Source: Mediterraneibacter glycyrrhizinilyticus (GTDB lineage Bacteria > Bacillota > Clostridia > Lachnospirales > Lachnospiraceae). Taken from it: a stretch of 64,000 bases of DNA. The notes under the pieces are model-generated. The model was given only the letters and a program-made list of their open reading frames with translations. It did no database searches and was not told the origin of the DNA. This document shows, in pieces, positions 1-8,575 of this stretch. Within the stretch, counting starts at the first letter, position 1; every line of letters begins with the position of its first letter. The stretch covers positions 62,001-126,000 of the forward strand of contig NZ_JADMSO010000003.1 in NCBI RefSeq assembly GCF_015560805.1. The letters are read 5' to 3'. The position numbers and the translations under genes were made by a program.

Positions 1-2
1 AT

Positions 3-680
3 AGAGTAATTTCGCAGGTAGCTCATATTGATCAAAACAACAATATTTTGCAAATTGAATATATTCCTTCCAATCAGACAAAATGGGGGTGGAATCTGCA
101 TCATGGAAGTGTTTATAAAACTGATATTTTAAAAGAGAACAATATTTTTATAAAACAGATGCCAGATGATGTATATTTAACGGTAGATTTTGCTCAACAT
201 AGTTCTAAATTATCTATTATACATAAAACGTTATATTATTGGTTGGTTCATACAGATTCTGAAGGCAGAAAAAAAATCAATTTTAATGAAACATATGTGC
301 AAGCTACTTTTTGTGAAGTGTTGAAACATGTAACGAAAATAATAGACAATTTAGAAAAATCAAATTTAAAGAAACAAGAGGATATTCAGGAATTAAAACT
401 GGTAAGATTAAAATTATATTACTTTTATATTTTATTTGTATTTCAGAATGAAACTTATAAAGATAAAATTAAATATTATAATCAATTACACAGATGTATA
501 AACGGTCTTGATAAAAATTATAGGCAAACTCAGTGCCTTTCAAAAAGTTCAGAAATTGTTTTGAGAGAATATCCCATGAAAGCCATTCGTCTTTGTACGT
601 TGCTTGAAAAATTACATTTGATGAAATTAGGTTTGTTTGGCTATCATTTAATGACTAAATTTAAATATTTTGATCAGTAA
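3..680 (+). CDS. glycosyltransferase family 2, C-terminal part (partial)
   Basis: The reading frame is open from the left edge, so the gene begins outside the window and 225 residues are visible. The stretch with GWNLHHGSVYKTD followed by MPDDVYLTVDF resembles the acceptor-side region of GT-A family 2 glycosyltransferases, where an acidic DD pair follows a conserved aromatic/His segment. The nucleotide-sugar binding N-terminus is missing. The C-terminal 120 residues are basic, alpha-helical and have no predicted membrane span. A TTG at 48 is only an internal codon. Very AT-rich coding sequence matches the next three genes. The likely role is transfer of a sugar during capsule or wall-polysaccharide assembly, inferred from the flippase and acyltransferase downstream. 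The family call is moderate; substrate unknown. Confidence 0.55.
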   Translation, partial: RVISQVAHIDQNNNILQIEYIPSNQTKWGWNLHHGSVYKTDILKENNIFIKQMPDDVYLTVDFAQHSSKLSIIHKTLYYWLVHTDSEGRKKINFNETYVQATFCEVLKHVTKIIDNLEKSNLKKQEDIQELKLVRLKLYYFYILFVFQNETYKDKIKYYNQLHRCINGLDKNYRQTQCLSKSSEIVLREYPMKAIRLCTLLEKLHLMKLGLFGYHLMTKFKYFDQ

Positions 681-884
681 CTCAAATATCTCAATACAAT
701 AAAACATATCTTAAGGTAAAAATATGGGAAACGAAATTCACAATATTAACAATCCAGATAGAATAAAAGTAGATTGTTTATAAAGTGTATCGTTTCCCTT
801 ACTTAATGGTTCCAGTTGATTATGAGATAATTACAATTAGCTTTTTAAATAAAAATATACAGAGAGGAAAATGTTGTTTTACCA
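681..884. other. AT-rich gap with a possible 19-codon ORF
   Basis: A gap of about 200 bases between the glycosyltransferase end and the next large gene. A 19-codon frame at 724-783 starts with ATG behind TAAGGT and shows no homology I recognise. A stronger ribosome site (GAGAGGAAA, 862-870) sits just before a five-codon ORF, ATG at 871 to TGA at 886-888. That stop overlaps the TTG start of the downstream gene. No clear terminator or promoter can be defended in such AT-rich DNA. Confidence 0.3.
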
Positions 885-2960
885 TTGAAAACAATATACA
901 GATTAAAAATGAAATGTGTCTTTTCTAAATTTACGAATATAAGTAACAAAATAATCTATTTTGTTTGCTTGATTCTTATGCTTGTTGGAATGGTATTCAA
1001 TTCTCTAAATTTGAATACGCTCAGTAAACTATGCCTTGTAAGTTTTTGGGTAATTACAGTATTGGGGGTTATAATTTTAAAATTCAAAAATGGTATTACC
1101 TATATAAGAGAAGCTTTTTTTATTTTTACTTTATTAGCGATTTTCTATGATTTATATGCTTATCGAGTTTGGGTAATAAATAACTACGGACCAATCTCAA
1201 AAATTTTATTAATTAGTTTAATTTGCATTAATTTAAATTTAATATTAACCTTTTTTTTCGCACAATTTAGATTTGGGAAAATAAAAAAATATATCGAAAA
1301 AAATTGGAAAATCTTTATTTTTATTACAATTTTTATAATACTTAATTTACATATATTAACTACTGGATTTACACCGGATTCATATAGTTATTATATCGGA
1401 GCAAAAAAATTATTAGGAGAATGGGATTTTACGCTAAATCTTGCGCCACTTCAGATGGCAGGACATTTGACAATTGGATATACTGTTTTTTGTGATATAG
1501 GGCTATTATTATTTGACACTATTGGAATAAAATTTATTCACTTAATCTTAGCTTCAATTACTATATTTTGTTTTTATAAAGTGGTATGCTATTTTTTCCC
1601 TTCATATCCAACTATTTTTAAATATATAGGTGTTTCGATTTTTTCCTTTTCGCCTTTATTTTTAGGGATTCTGCACGGAATCAATTCAGACTTTCCTATG
1701 ACATGCTTTTTTGTTTGGTTTGTTTGTTGCGATTGCTACGATAAAAAAATATTAAAGAATTTTTGTGCTTTTTTATTATGCTTTTCCAAAGAAGTTGGAG
1801 TTGTTGTCTTAGGAATGTATATTGTTGGAGATTTTATATATTTTCTACTCAAAAAGAATAAATCTTTTTTCCAAAAAATTAAATTATATTTTTTGTCATA
1901 TAGATGGACTTCTGGTATTGCAATAATTTTTTTTCTGTTCCTATTAATTTATGGGGGATCAGGATGGGGAGAAAATGCAAAAAACAGTCTTTCTACTATT
2001 TTAACTAATAATGCAGAAAATAAAATATTATTTAATTTTGATTTTATTTTATATAAACTTAAAGAAATGTTTCTCTTAAATTTTTCCTGGATGGCAAGTT
2101 TATTATTTTTGATTGGAATGATAAAATTAATTTATAAAATTGTCAATAAAAATAATTTAGATTTCAACGTTCAGAAAAAAATACTTTTACCTGTTGTTTC
2201 GAGCAGTATTGGATTTTTAATGTTTAATTTACTATTTTTTACTTACCCTCATTACAGATATTTACAGCTATTTAATTTTTATTTTTCACTAGCTATTATA
2301 GCTTGTATACATTGGCTGGTGAGCAAAAGGATCATGCAAATATGTATAGCATTATTGCTCAGTATTTGTTTTTTCTTACAATCATTTTACACCCTAGACC
2401 CTGTTTCCAAAAAGATATTCCCTACTATTAATGTTGGAAATCGAAATATTGTTACTACTAAAAAATATATCTCCAAAAATCAACAACTACTTACGGGAAA
2501 AGAAGATTCTGATGTATATAGTCAAGTTTTTTTTGACAGTACATTGAATAATAAGGATCAATTGGGATTTGAAATAATTACGGAAAAAGCACTCGAACAA
2601 ATTAACTATAATGGGAAACAAAATGTGATCTTTCCATCTTTATATGGAAATTCTTTAGATTATACTCTTCTGTCAATGTTTGGAAGAGGGGATCGAGATA
2701 CGTTTTATTGGGATGAAAAAACAAAAAATATAACGGATAATCCTGATAATATAAAATTAGAATTTTTAGATATTTACGAAGTTATAAACTCTGACGAGTA
2801 TGAAAACACAGAAAAGACATTTTATTATTTCCGATATCCATATTCTTATGAATATGATGAGAAAGAGAATCTTGATAATTTCGAGATAATTTCGGATAAA
2901 CCTGTAACATTTAATGGTTGGACATTAGAGATACTTGAATTAAAACTTCTTAGCAAATAA
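885..2960 (+). CDS. polytopic membrane protein, GT-C-like glycosyltransferase or polymerase
   Basis: A 691-residue protein with about a dozen hydrophobic spans between residues 15 and 510, then a soluble C-terminal domain of about 180 residues. An extracytoplasmic loop after the early spans reads FTPDSYSYYIGAKKLLGEW. An Asp in the first outer loop followed by aromatic residues is typical of GT-C enzymes (PMT/GT39-like), which use polyprenyl-linked sugars. I therefore infer a membrane sugar transferase or polysaccharide polymerase, exact family unknown. The TTG start at 885 is the only start codon in frame before ATG 909. The best ribosome site (862-868) is 16 bases away but ideally placed for a tiny upstream ORF whose stop overlaps the TTG, so translational coupling is possible. 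Very low GC, like its neighbours. Confidence 0.55.
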   Translation: MKTIYRLKMKCVFSKFTNISNKIIYFVCLILMLVGMVFNSLNLNTLSKLCLVSFWVITVLGVIILKFKNGITYIREAFFIFTLLAIFYDLYAYRVWVINNYGPISKILLISLICINLNLILTFFFAQFRFGKIKKYIEKNWKIFIFITIFIILNLHILTTGFTPDSYSYYIGAKKLLGEWDFTLNLAPLQMAGHLTIGYTVFCDIGLLLFDTIGIKFIHLILASITIFCFYKVVCYFFPSYPTIFKYIGVSIFSFSPLFLGILHGINSDFPMTCFFVWFVCCDCYDKKILKNFCAFLLCFSKEVGVVVLGMYIVGDFIYFLLKKNKSFFQKIKLYFLSYRWTSGIAIIFFLFLLIYGGSGWGENAKNSLSTILTNNAENKILFNFDFILYKLKEMFLLNFSWMASLLFLIGMIKLIYKIVNKNNLDFNVQKKILLPVVSSSIGFLMFNLLFFTYPHYRYLQLFNFYFSLAIIACIHWLVSKRIMQICIALLLSICFFLQSFYTLDPVSKKIFPTINVGNRNIVTTKKYISKNQQLLTGKEDSDVYSQVFFDSTLNNKDQLGFEIITEKALEQINYNGKQNVIFPSLYGNSLDYTLLSMFGRGDRDTFYWDEKTKNITDNPDNIKLEFLDIYEVINSDEYENTEKTFYYFRYPYSYEYDEKENLDNFEIISDKPVTFNGWTLEILELKLLSK

Positions 2961-3009
2961 TTAAAATATTTCTGTTTATCCAAAACAGAAAAAGTAGGAG
3001 AATTTATAA

Positions 3010-5013
3010 ATGAAACGTTTTGTAGAAATTGATGTAGCAAGAGGAATAGTAATATTGCTAGTTGTACTAGGACATCTAGTTGCATTTGACAATTTTTTAT
3101 GGTCATGGATATTTTCTTTTCACATGCCATTTTTCTTCTTGGTGTCAGGTTATTGTACCAATAGTAAAAACTTTGAATTATCTTTTTTTGATTATTTGAA
3201 AAAATGCATAAAATCCGTTTTGTTAATGGCTATAACTTGCAGAATATTGTATATGTTGACGGGAGTATTTGGTGATGTTCAAAATATGAACTTGAATCAA
3301 AAACTCTTGAAAATTTTTCTTGAACCCTCTGAATGGTTTATTGCATCTTTATTTTTGGGAAGATTACTTTTTTGGGGATATATCAAAATTTATAAAATAT
3401 TTGCAACTCCGAAAATCAGACTTTTGTTTTCAACTTTTAGTACTGCATTATTGTTTTATATTTCTACATGGTGGAGCGAAAGTGGTTTACATTACAAGCC
3501 AGAACATTTTCCATTCCCAATAGATACTTCTTTAATTGCCTTAGCATTTATTATCATAGGCTTTGAAGCTAGAAACAATAATATATCATTTAATTTTAGT
3601 TTAAATAGAGTACAAAAATATTTAGTATATGCGTTGATATTATGTACTCTAATATTTATAAAAAATGATACATATGTGAATGTGTCAGATATGAAATTTG
3701 GCAGAAGCCAGTTGTTTTTTGTTTTGAATGCTTGCTTTTGGTGTTGGTTAATTTGTTGCCTTTCATTTAAAATAGTAAATTCTGTTAAAAGCATAACCCA
3801 TATATTAGAAATGTTAGGAAAACATAGTATCATTGTATATATAGGTCATACTATTCTATTTGTTTTCCTTAATAAAGTATTAAATTATTATACGGGAATA
3901 GAATATGTTCCCATGCATAATTTCAATAATTATTTAGTAGTTATATATTTTTTTATTACGTGTATTGTCTTCATTCCTATTTGTTTCTTATGGAACTACT
4001 TGAGACAAAGAAAAAATTCTGTAAAAATAATGCGAGTTGGATATATTATTTTAGTTTTAATATTTTTAGCTTGGGGAGCCAAATACAATACACCTGAAAA
4101 TACAATGCCTTTTGAAGGGGATGGCACCGTTAAAAAACCTTATTTAATTAATTCGGAAGAGGAATTTTGTGAATTTCGCGATTTGGTAAATTCAGGAATT
4201 TCTTTTCAAGGGCAGTATTTTGAGCAAACCTGTAATTTAGATCTACGTACGATTGAAAATTTTGATCCTATTGGAATATTCGGAACAGATAAATATTTTT
4301 ATGGAATTTATGATGGTGCAGGATACAGTATATCCAATTTAAATATCAATAGAGAGGATAATTGTGCACTTTTTGGAGTTTTAGGAGGTGAAATACATAA
4401 TTTAAAAATTGAGAGTGGAAATATATCTGGGGAATGCGTAGGTAGTTTTGCAAGTCATGCGACATCAGATGGAAATGCTGTTATTTTTAACTGTTATAAT
4501 AATGCAGTCATACATGGAAATGTTCGTGCTGGAGGTATTGCCGACAATTTTAATGGATCTATTCTTTTTTGTATAAATACCGGAAATATTTATTCTGAAA
4601 CGAATTGCGCGTATGGAATAGCATCTTATTCTGCAAAAGAAGTAATGCATTCATATTCTGCAAACATGAAAGCTCTTGGAAATGATTTTAGTGGAATTCA
4701 AATATCTACAGCGGAACTTTCAAATAAAGAATTATCAAGAAAGGAATTCAAAGCGAAACTATTAATTGAATTGGGGGAAAACTGTGTTTTAAATCCGCAG
4801 CAGCGTATTGACATAAATTACTGTCAAAATCGATTAGATTCCCAGAAGTTATATTTATATTATATATGGGGGTATATAGTAGGTTTACTTAAAAATTGTT
4901 TGATTGAAATAATTTGTATTCTTGGTTTAATAATACTATTTATTTTAAGTAAGAAAAAAGTGAGCGACGGTTATACTCATAGATACTTCAAAAGAAAGCG
5001 AGTGAACTTATGA
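3010..5013 (+). CDS. acyltransferase family 3 fused to a GLUG-like extracellular domain
   Basis: 667 residues in three parts. Residues 1-345 are an integral-membrane acyltransferase-3 domain of the fucose 4-O-acetylase type: it opens with EIDVARGIVILLVVLGH, carrying the conserved Arg and His of the family, and has about ten membrane spans. A further span at about 343-360 leads to an extracytoplasmic region (369-553) with GDGTVKKPYLINSEEEF, then Gly/Ser/Asn-rich repeats such as NLNINREDNCALFGVLGGEIHN and GGIADNFNGSI. These resemble GLUG-motif repeats of surface proteins. A last span (616-648) and a basic tail close the protein. The acyltransferase half probably O-acetylates a cell-surface polysaccharide; the GLUG half may bind carbohydrate or wall. 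The start has a good site (AGGAG, 2996-3000). Its stop overlaps the flippase start by four bases. Confidence 0.75.
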   Translation: MKRFVEIDVARGIVILLVVLGHLVAFDNFLWSWIFSFHMPFFFLVSGYCTNSKNFELSFFDYLKKCIKSVLLMAITCRILYMLTGVFGDVQNMNLNQKLLKIFLEPSEWFIASLFLGRLLFWGYIKIYKIFATPKIRLLFSTFSTALLFYISTWWSESGLHYKPEHFPFPIDTSLIALAFIIIGFEARNNNISFNFSLNRVQKYLVYALILCTLIFIKNDTYVNVSDMKFGRSQLFFVLNACFWCWLICCLSFKIVNSVKSITHILEMLGKHSIIVYIGHTILFVFLNKVLNYYTGIEYVPMHNFNNYLVVIYFFITCIVFIPICFLWNYLRQRKNSVKIMRVGYIILVLIFLAWGAKYNTPENTMPFEGDGTVKKPYLINSEEEFCEFRDLVNSGISFQGQYFEQTCNLDLRTIENFDPIGIFGTDKYFYGIYDGAGYSISNLNINREDNCALFGVLGGEIHNLKIESGNISGECVGSFASHATSDGNAVIFNCYNNAVIHGNVRAGGIADNFNGSILFCINTGNIYSETNCAYGIASYSAKEVMHSYSANMKALGNDFSGIQISTAELSNKELSRKEFKAKLLIELGENCVLNPQQRIDINYCQNRLDSQKLYLYYIWGYIVGLLKNCLIEIICILGLIILFILSKKKVSDGYTHRYFKRKRVNL

Positions 5014-6275
5014 AAATAAAAGAATTTCTTTTGGATGATCAACATATTGACCGTGATAGTTTTCTCTGGAACATGATCGGAAGCATGTTAATGGCATTTC
5101 AGTCTGTCATTATGCTAATGATTCTAACAAGAGTATTGGGGCTTGTAGACGCGGGGATTTTTACGATAGCTTTTGCCAATGCAAATTTATTTTTAAACAT
5201 TGGAAAATATGGAATGCGTAATTTCCAAGTGTCTGATGTGAAAAAACAATTTTCTTTTGCTGATTATAAAATTTCAAGAATCATTACTGTTATAGCGATG
5301 CTTCTGACCTCAGTGGGATATACGTTATATACAGCGTATGAAAATGACTATTCTGCTGAGAAGACACAAATCATAATCTGGATGTGTCTCTTTAAAATAG
5401 TTGATGCGGCAGAAGATATATATCATGGATATTATCAACAAGAAAACCGCTTGGATATTGCTTCAAAATGTCTTGCATTGCGTATGCTCAGCACAATTTT
5501 GGTTTTTAGTTTAGGACTGATATTTTTTAAAAATCAGTTAATAGCACTGATAATATCAACTATTTTAACTGCGTTTCTTTTTTTGATTTTTACAAAATGG
5601 ACTATTGGTGAATTCCATAGTCCATCTGTAAAATGTAATAAAAAAAATGTGAGATTGCTTTTGAAATTGTGTTTTCCTTTATTTGCAGGTGCATTCCTTT
5701 CTTTCTATATTGGAAATGCACCGAAATATGCAATTGATGCCACTTTATCTGATGAATTACAGGCTTGTTATGGATTTATTGCTATGCCGGTATTCGTAAT
5801 TGGGTTGTTAAATAGTTTTATTTTTAATCCGATGCTTTATAAAATGACTCAATTGTGGGATTCTGGAAAAGTAAAAAAATTTGTTGCACAGACAATCCTG
5901 CAATCAGGAATTGTTTTTGTGATCACAATAATCTGTATTGGCGGAGCGTATCTGTTAGGAATACCGGTTCTTTCCTGGTTGTATAATACAGATTTATCGC
6001 CATATAAAACAGAGCTCATCATTTTGTTATTAGGTGGTGGATTTTTAGGATTTTCAGGACTTTTAAATGCATTTATCACCATAATTCGTTGTCAAAAATG
6101 GATTATGTGGGGGTATGTACTTATTGCGATTTTAGCTTTTATATTTTCAAATCCGATTGTAGAAATGTATGGAATGTTAGGTGCATCTGTACTATATACT
6201 GCATTAATGGGAGGACTTTGCATTATCTTCGTTCTTTTGTTTATATATGGGATTTTAAAATATAAAAACAAATAA
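5010..6275 (+). CDS. polysaccharide flippase, Wzx/MATE-like
   Basis: 421 residues, almost entirely hydrophobic, with about twelve spans and the opening LWNMIGSMLMAFQSVIMLMILTR typical of polysaccharide-biosynthesis flippases (MVF/MATE fold). The family moves lipid-linked oligosaccharides across the membrane. The protein is a little shorter than many Wzx proteins, which run near 470 residues. The ATG lies inside the stop of the acyltransferase gene (ATGA overlap), so the two are translationally coupled in one operon. A hairpin terminator follows at 6338-6380. The glycosyltransferase end, GT-C-like protein, acyltransferase and flippase together form the tail of a capsule or exopolysaccharide locus. 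Confidence 0.8.
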   Translation: MKIKEFLLDDQHIDRDSFLWNMIGSMLMAFQSVIMLMILTRVLGLVDAGIFTIAFANANLFLNIGKYGMRNFQVSDVKKQFSFADYKISRIITVIAMLLTSVGYTLYTAYENDYSAEKTQIIIWMCLFKIVDAAEDIYHGYYQQENRLDIASKCLALRMLSTILVFSLGLIFFKNQLIALIISTILTAFLFLIFTKWTIGEFHSPSVKCNKKNVRLLLKLCFPLFAGAFLSFYIGNAPKYAIDATLSDELQACYGFIAMPVFVIGLLNSFIFNPMLYKMTQLWDSGKVKKFVAQTILQSGIVFVITIICIGGAYLLGIPVLSWLYNTDLSPYKTELIILLLGGGFLGFSGLLNAFITIIRCQKWIMWGYVLIAILAFIFSNPIVEMYGMLGASVLYTALMGGLCIIFVLLFIYGILKYKNK

Positions 6276-6337
6276 TTCTTTATTTGAGGTTGTAAAGAAA
6301 AGTTAGAAAATAAAATTTTTATGAGATGAATAAATGG

Positions 6338-6380
6338 GCGAAAGGCTTGAATAAAATCAGCTTTTCGCTTTTATTATTAT
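6338..6380 (+). terminator. intrinsic terminator after polysaccharide block
   Basis: Arms GCGAAAGGCTTGA (6338-6350) and TCAGCTTTTCGC (6357-6368) pair with one G-U and one bulge around an AT loop, then a T-rich run. It closes the polysaccharide operon. The rest of the gap to 6569 is AT-rich. It holds a separate perfect 9-bp inverted repeat, ACACTTGAT (6445-6453) and ATCAAGTGT (6475-6483), of unknown role. Confidence 0.7.
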
Positions 6381-6569
6381 TCTTGTATAATACTGTTACT
6401 GATATATAGGGACACGTTGTCCTGTATAGATCGATTCCAAATTAACACTTGATCCCAATAATAAAAATTCCAATATCAAGTGTAAGTATGCTATTATAAG
6501 TATTATGATACATTTATATCGGGGCAGAATAAAACACATAAAACTTTTATCAAAAAGGAGGGAAGCCCA

Positions 6570-8255
6570 TTGCATCAAAACAAAAAGAAACTTCCAATTG
6601 GAATTGATAATTTTGAAAAGTTACGATTGAATGATTTTTATTATGTAGATAAAACAGGTTTAATTAAAGAATTACTGAACAATTGGGGAGAAGTGAATTT
6701 GTTCACACGCCCGAGGCGATTTGGAAAATCATTGAATATGAGTATGCTGGAAAATTTCTTTTCAATCGAAAAAAATCAGGATATATTTCATGGATTAAAG
6801 ATTGCAAAAGAGACAACATTATGCGAAGAATACATGGGAAAATATCCGGTGATTTCGATCTCTTTAAAAAGTGTAAATGCAGCTTCTTTTGAGAGTGCAT
6901 TTCAACTGACTGCGCAGATTATTGCGGAAGCAGCCGAAAAGGTGCAGTTTCTTATGGAAAGTGAACAGCTTACAGAGTACAACAGAAATGAATATCAAAA
7001 GTTATTGAAAGATATGAGTGAAGCAGAGTTGTTTGGAAGTTTGAAAAAATTGACGCGTCTGCTTTCCAGACATTATGATATGCCTGTGATTTTATTGATC
7101 GACGAGTATGACGTGCCATTGGCTAAAGCGTATGAAAATGGTTATTATGAGCAAATGGTTTTTTTGATTCGTAATTTATTTGATCAGGTGTTGAAAGGAA
7201 ATGAAAATTTAAAGTTTGCCGTGTTGACCGGATGTATGCGTATTTCCAAAGAAAGCATCTTTACAGGATTGAACAATTTGCGGGTGCTGTCTGTTTCCGA
7301 TGTTGAATTTGATGAATACTTTGGGTTTACAGATGAAGAGGTACAAGAACTTCTTTCTTATTATAGATGTACTGATAAATACCATGTAATAAAAGAATGG
7401 TATGATGGTTATAGATTTGGAAATGTGGATGTATATTGTCCATGGGATGTTGTTTGTTATTGTGCCAAATTGAGGGAGGATAAAAATGCACAGCCGGAAA
7501 ATTACTGGATCAATACAAGCAGTAATGATGTTGTAAGAAAATTTATACAGGGAGCTGAAAATAACACGGTTAAACGAGAAATCGAACAGTTAACAGAGGG
7601 CGAAGTGATCGTAAAAGAAATCCATCCGGAATTAACTTATCAAAATATGTATCAGTCTATGGAAAATATTTGGAGCGTGCTGTTTACAACAGGTTATCTG
7701 ACCCAGCGGGATAAAAGGGATGGAGATTGTTATAAATTGGCAATACCGAATAAAGAAATCGGTGCAATTTTTGCAACGCAGATTATGGAATATTTTAAAG
7801 AGAATATTCAAAAAGACGGGATACTTCTGCAACGTTTTTGTGCGGCGTTGGAGCAGGGAGATGCAATGACTGTTGAATCCTGCTTTGAGGAATATTTGAA
7901 AAAAACGATCAGTATTCGGGACACTTACATTAAAAATGGTATGAAAGAAAATTTTTACCATGGTATTCTTCTTGGAATTCTGGGTGTTAAAGATCAGTGG
8001 ATTGTCGAGTCGAATAAAGAGATGGGAGAGGGATACGGTGATATTGTAATTGAAACGGAAAATGGAGAGACTGGGATTATTATTGAAATAAAATATGCCC
8101 GGGATGGAAAATTGGATTTTGCATGTGAAAGAGCAATAGAACAGATTTCGTCTAAGAAGTATGATGAGAGATTTAAGGAGAACGGAATCCGGAAAATATT
8201 GAAATATGGAATTGCGTGTTATAAGAAACAATGTAAGGTTCAAGTTGAAAGGTAA
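6570..8255 (+). CDS. AAA-ATPase-like protein with C-terminal PD-(D/E)XK nuclease domain
   Basis: 561 residues, matching the PF09820 (AAA-ATPase_like) plus PF08011 (PDDEXK_9) architecture common in gut Bacteroidetes and Clostridia. The start GIDNFEKLR...YVDKT is the family hallmark. A P-loop-like TRPRRFGKSLNMS follows near residue 50, and a Walker-B-like VILLIDEYDVPL near 170. The C-terminal domain has DIVIETENGETGIIIEIKYA, giving the D...E-x-K pattern of restriction-like nucleases. Biological role is not established for the family; mobile-element or defence links have been suggested. Start is TTG at 6570, set by AAGGAGGG (6555-6562). It is monocistronic, with terminators on both sides. Base composition lies between the AT-rich block to its left and the rest of the window. 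Confidence 0.85.
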   Translation: MHQNKKKLPIGIDNFEKLRLNDFYYVDKTGLIKELLNNWGEVNLFTRPRRFGKSLNMSMLENFFSIEKNQDIFHGLKIAKETTLCEEYMGKYPVISISLKSVNAASFESAFQLTAQIIAEAAEKVQFLMESEQLTEYNRNEYQKLLKDMSEAELFGSLKKLTRLLSRHYDMPVILLIDEYDVPLAKAYENGYYEQMVFLIRNLFDQVLKGNENLKFAVLTGCMRISKESIFTGLNNLRVLSVSDVEFDEYFGFTDEEVQELLSYYRCTDKYHVIKEWYDGYRFGNVDVYCPWDVVCYCAKLREDKNAQPENYWINTSSNDVVRKFIQGAENNTVKREIEQLTEGEVIVKEIHPELTYQNMYQSMENIWSVLFTTGYLTQRDKRDGDCYKLAIPNKEIGAIFATQIMEYFKENIQKDGILLQRFCAALEQGDAMTVESCFEEYLKKTISIRDTYIKNGMKENFYHGILLGILGVKDQWIVESNKEMGEGYGDIVIETENGETGIIIEIKYARDGKLDFACERAIEQISSKKYDERFKENGIRKILKYGIACYKKQCKVQVER

Positions 8256-8277
8256 AGCTTATTTTTATGAGAGAAAA

Positions 8278-8325
8278 GCCGTTCCTGACGTCGGTGCACA
8301 CTGACGCCGGGAACGGCATTCTTTT
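8278..8325 (+). terminator. intrinsic terminator; arms resemble the dispersed palindrome family
   Basis: Stem arms 8278-8292 (GCCGTTCCTGACGTC) and 8303-8317 (GACGCCGGGAACGGC) pair over 15 bp with wobble pairs, followed by ATTCTTTTG. The inner part GACGTCGGTGCAC against GGCGTCAGTGTGCAC resembles the arms of the intergenic palindromes found elsewhere in the window. The rest of the gap (8326-8540) shows no gene. Confidence 0.65.
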
Positions 8326-8518
8326 GCTTACATTATCTTTTGTAAATTTTTCCCCTCTCATTTTGGAAAATCCGGTAAAATAACAACAGTCCAGCCTCGC
8401 TGTGTATAGTGATAAAAATTATTGAAAACCATAAGGATCCTCCTGCGAAATCTTAATTATAATATATATGTATATGCGGAAAGTTTCATCTTTATCATAA
8501 AAAATCAGCCGGATCTCA

Positions 8519-8549
8519 TTGTATGTATTGGGTACAGGGATGTTATACT
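8519..8549 (+). promoter_or_regulatory. extended -10 promoter for the recombinase
   Basis: TGTTATACT gives an extended -10 (hexamer TATACT, 8544-8549). A weak -35 TTGTAT (8519-8524) lies 19 bp upstream. The recombinase start is 27 bases downstream. Confidence 0.5.
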
Positions 8550-8575
8550 GGAATGCAAAAACAGGAGTGTGAAAA

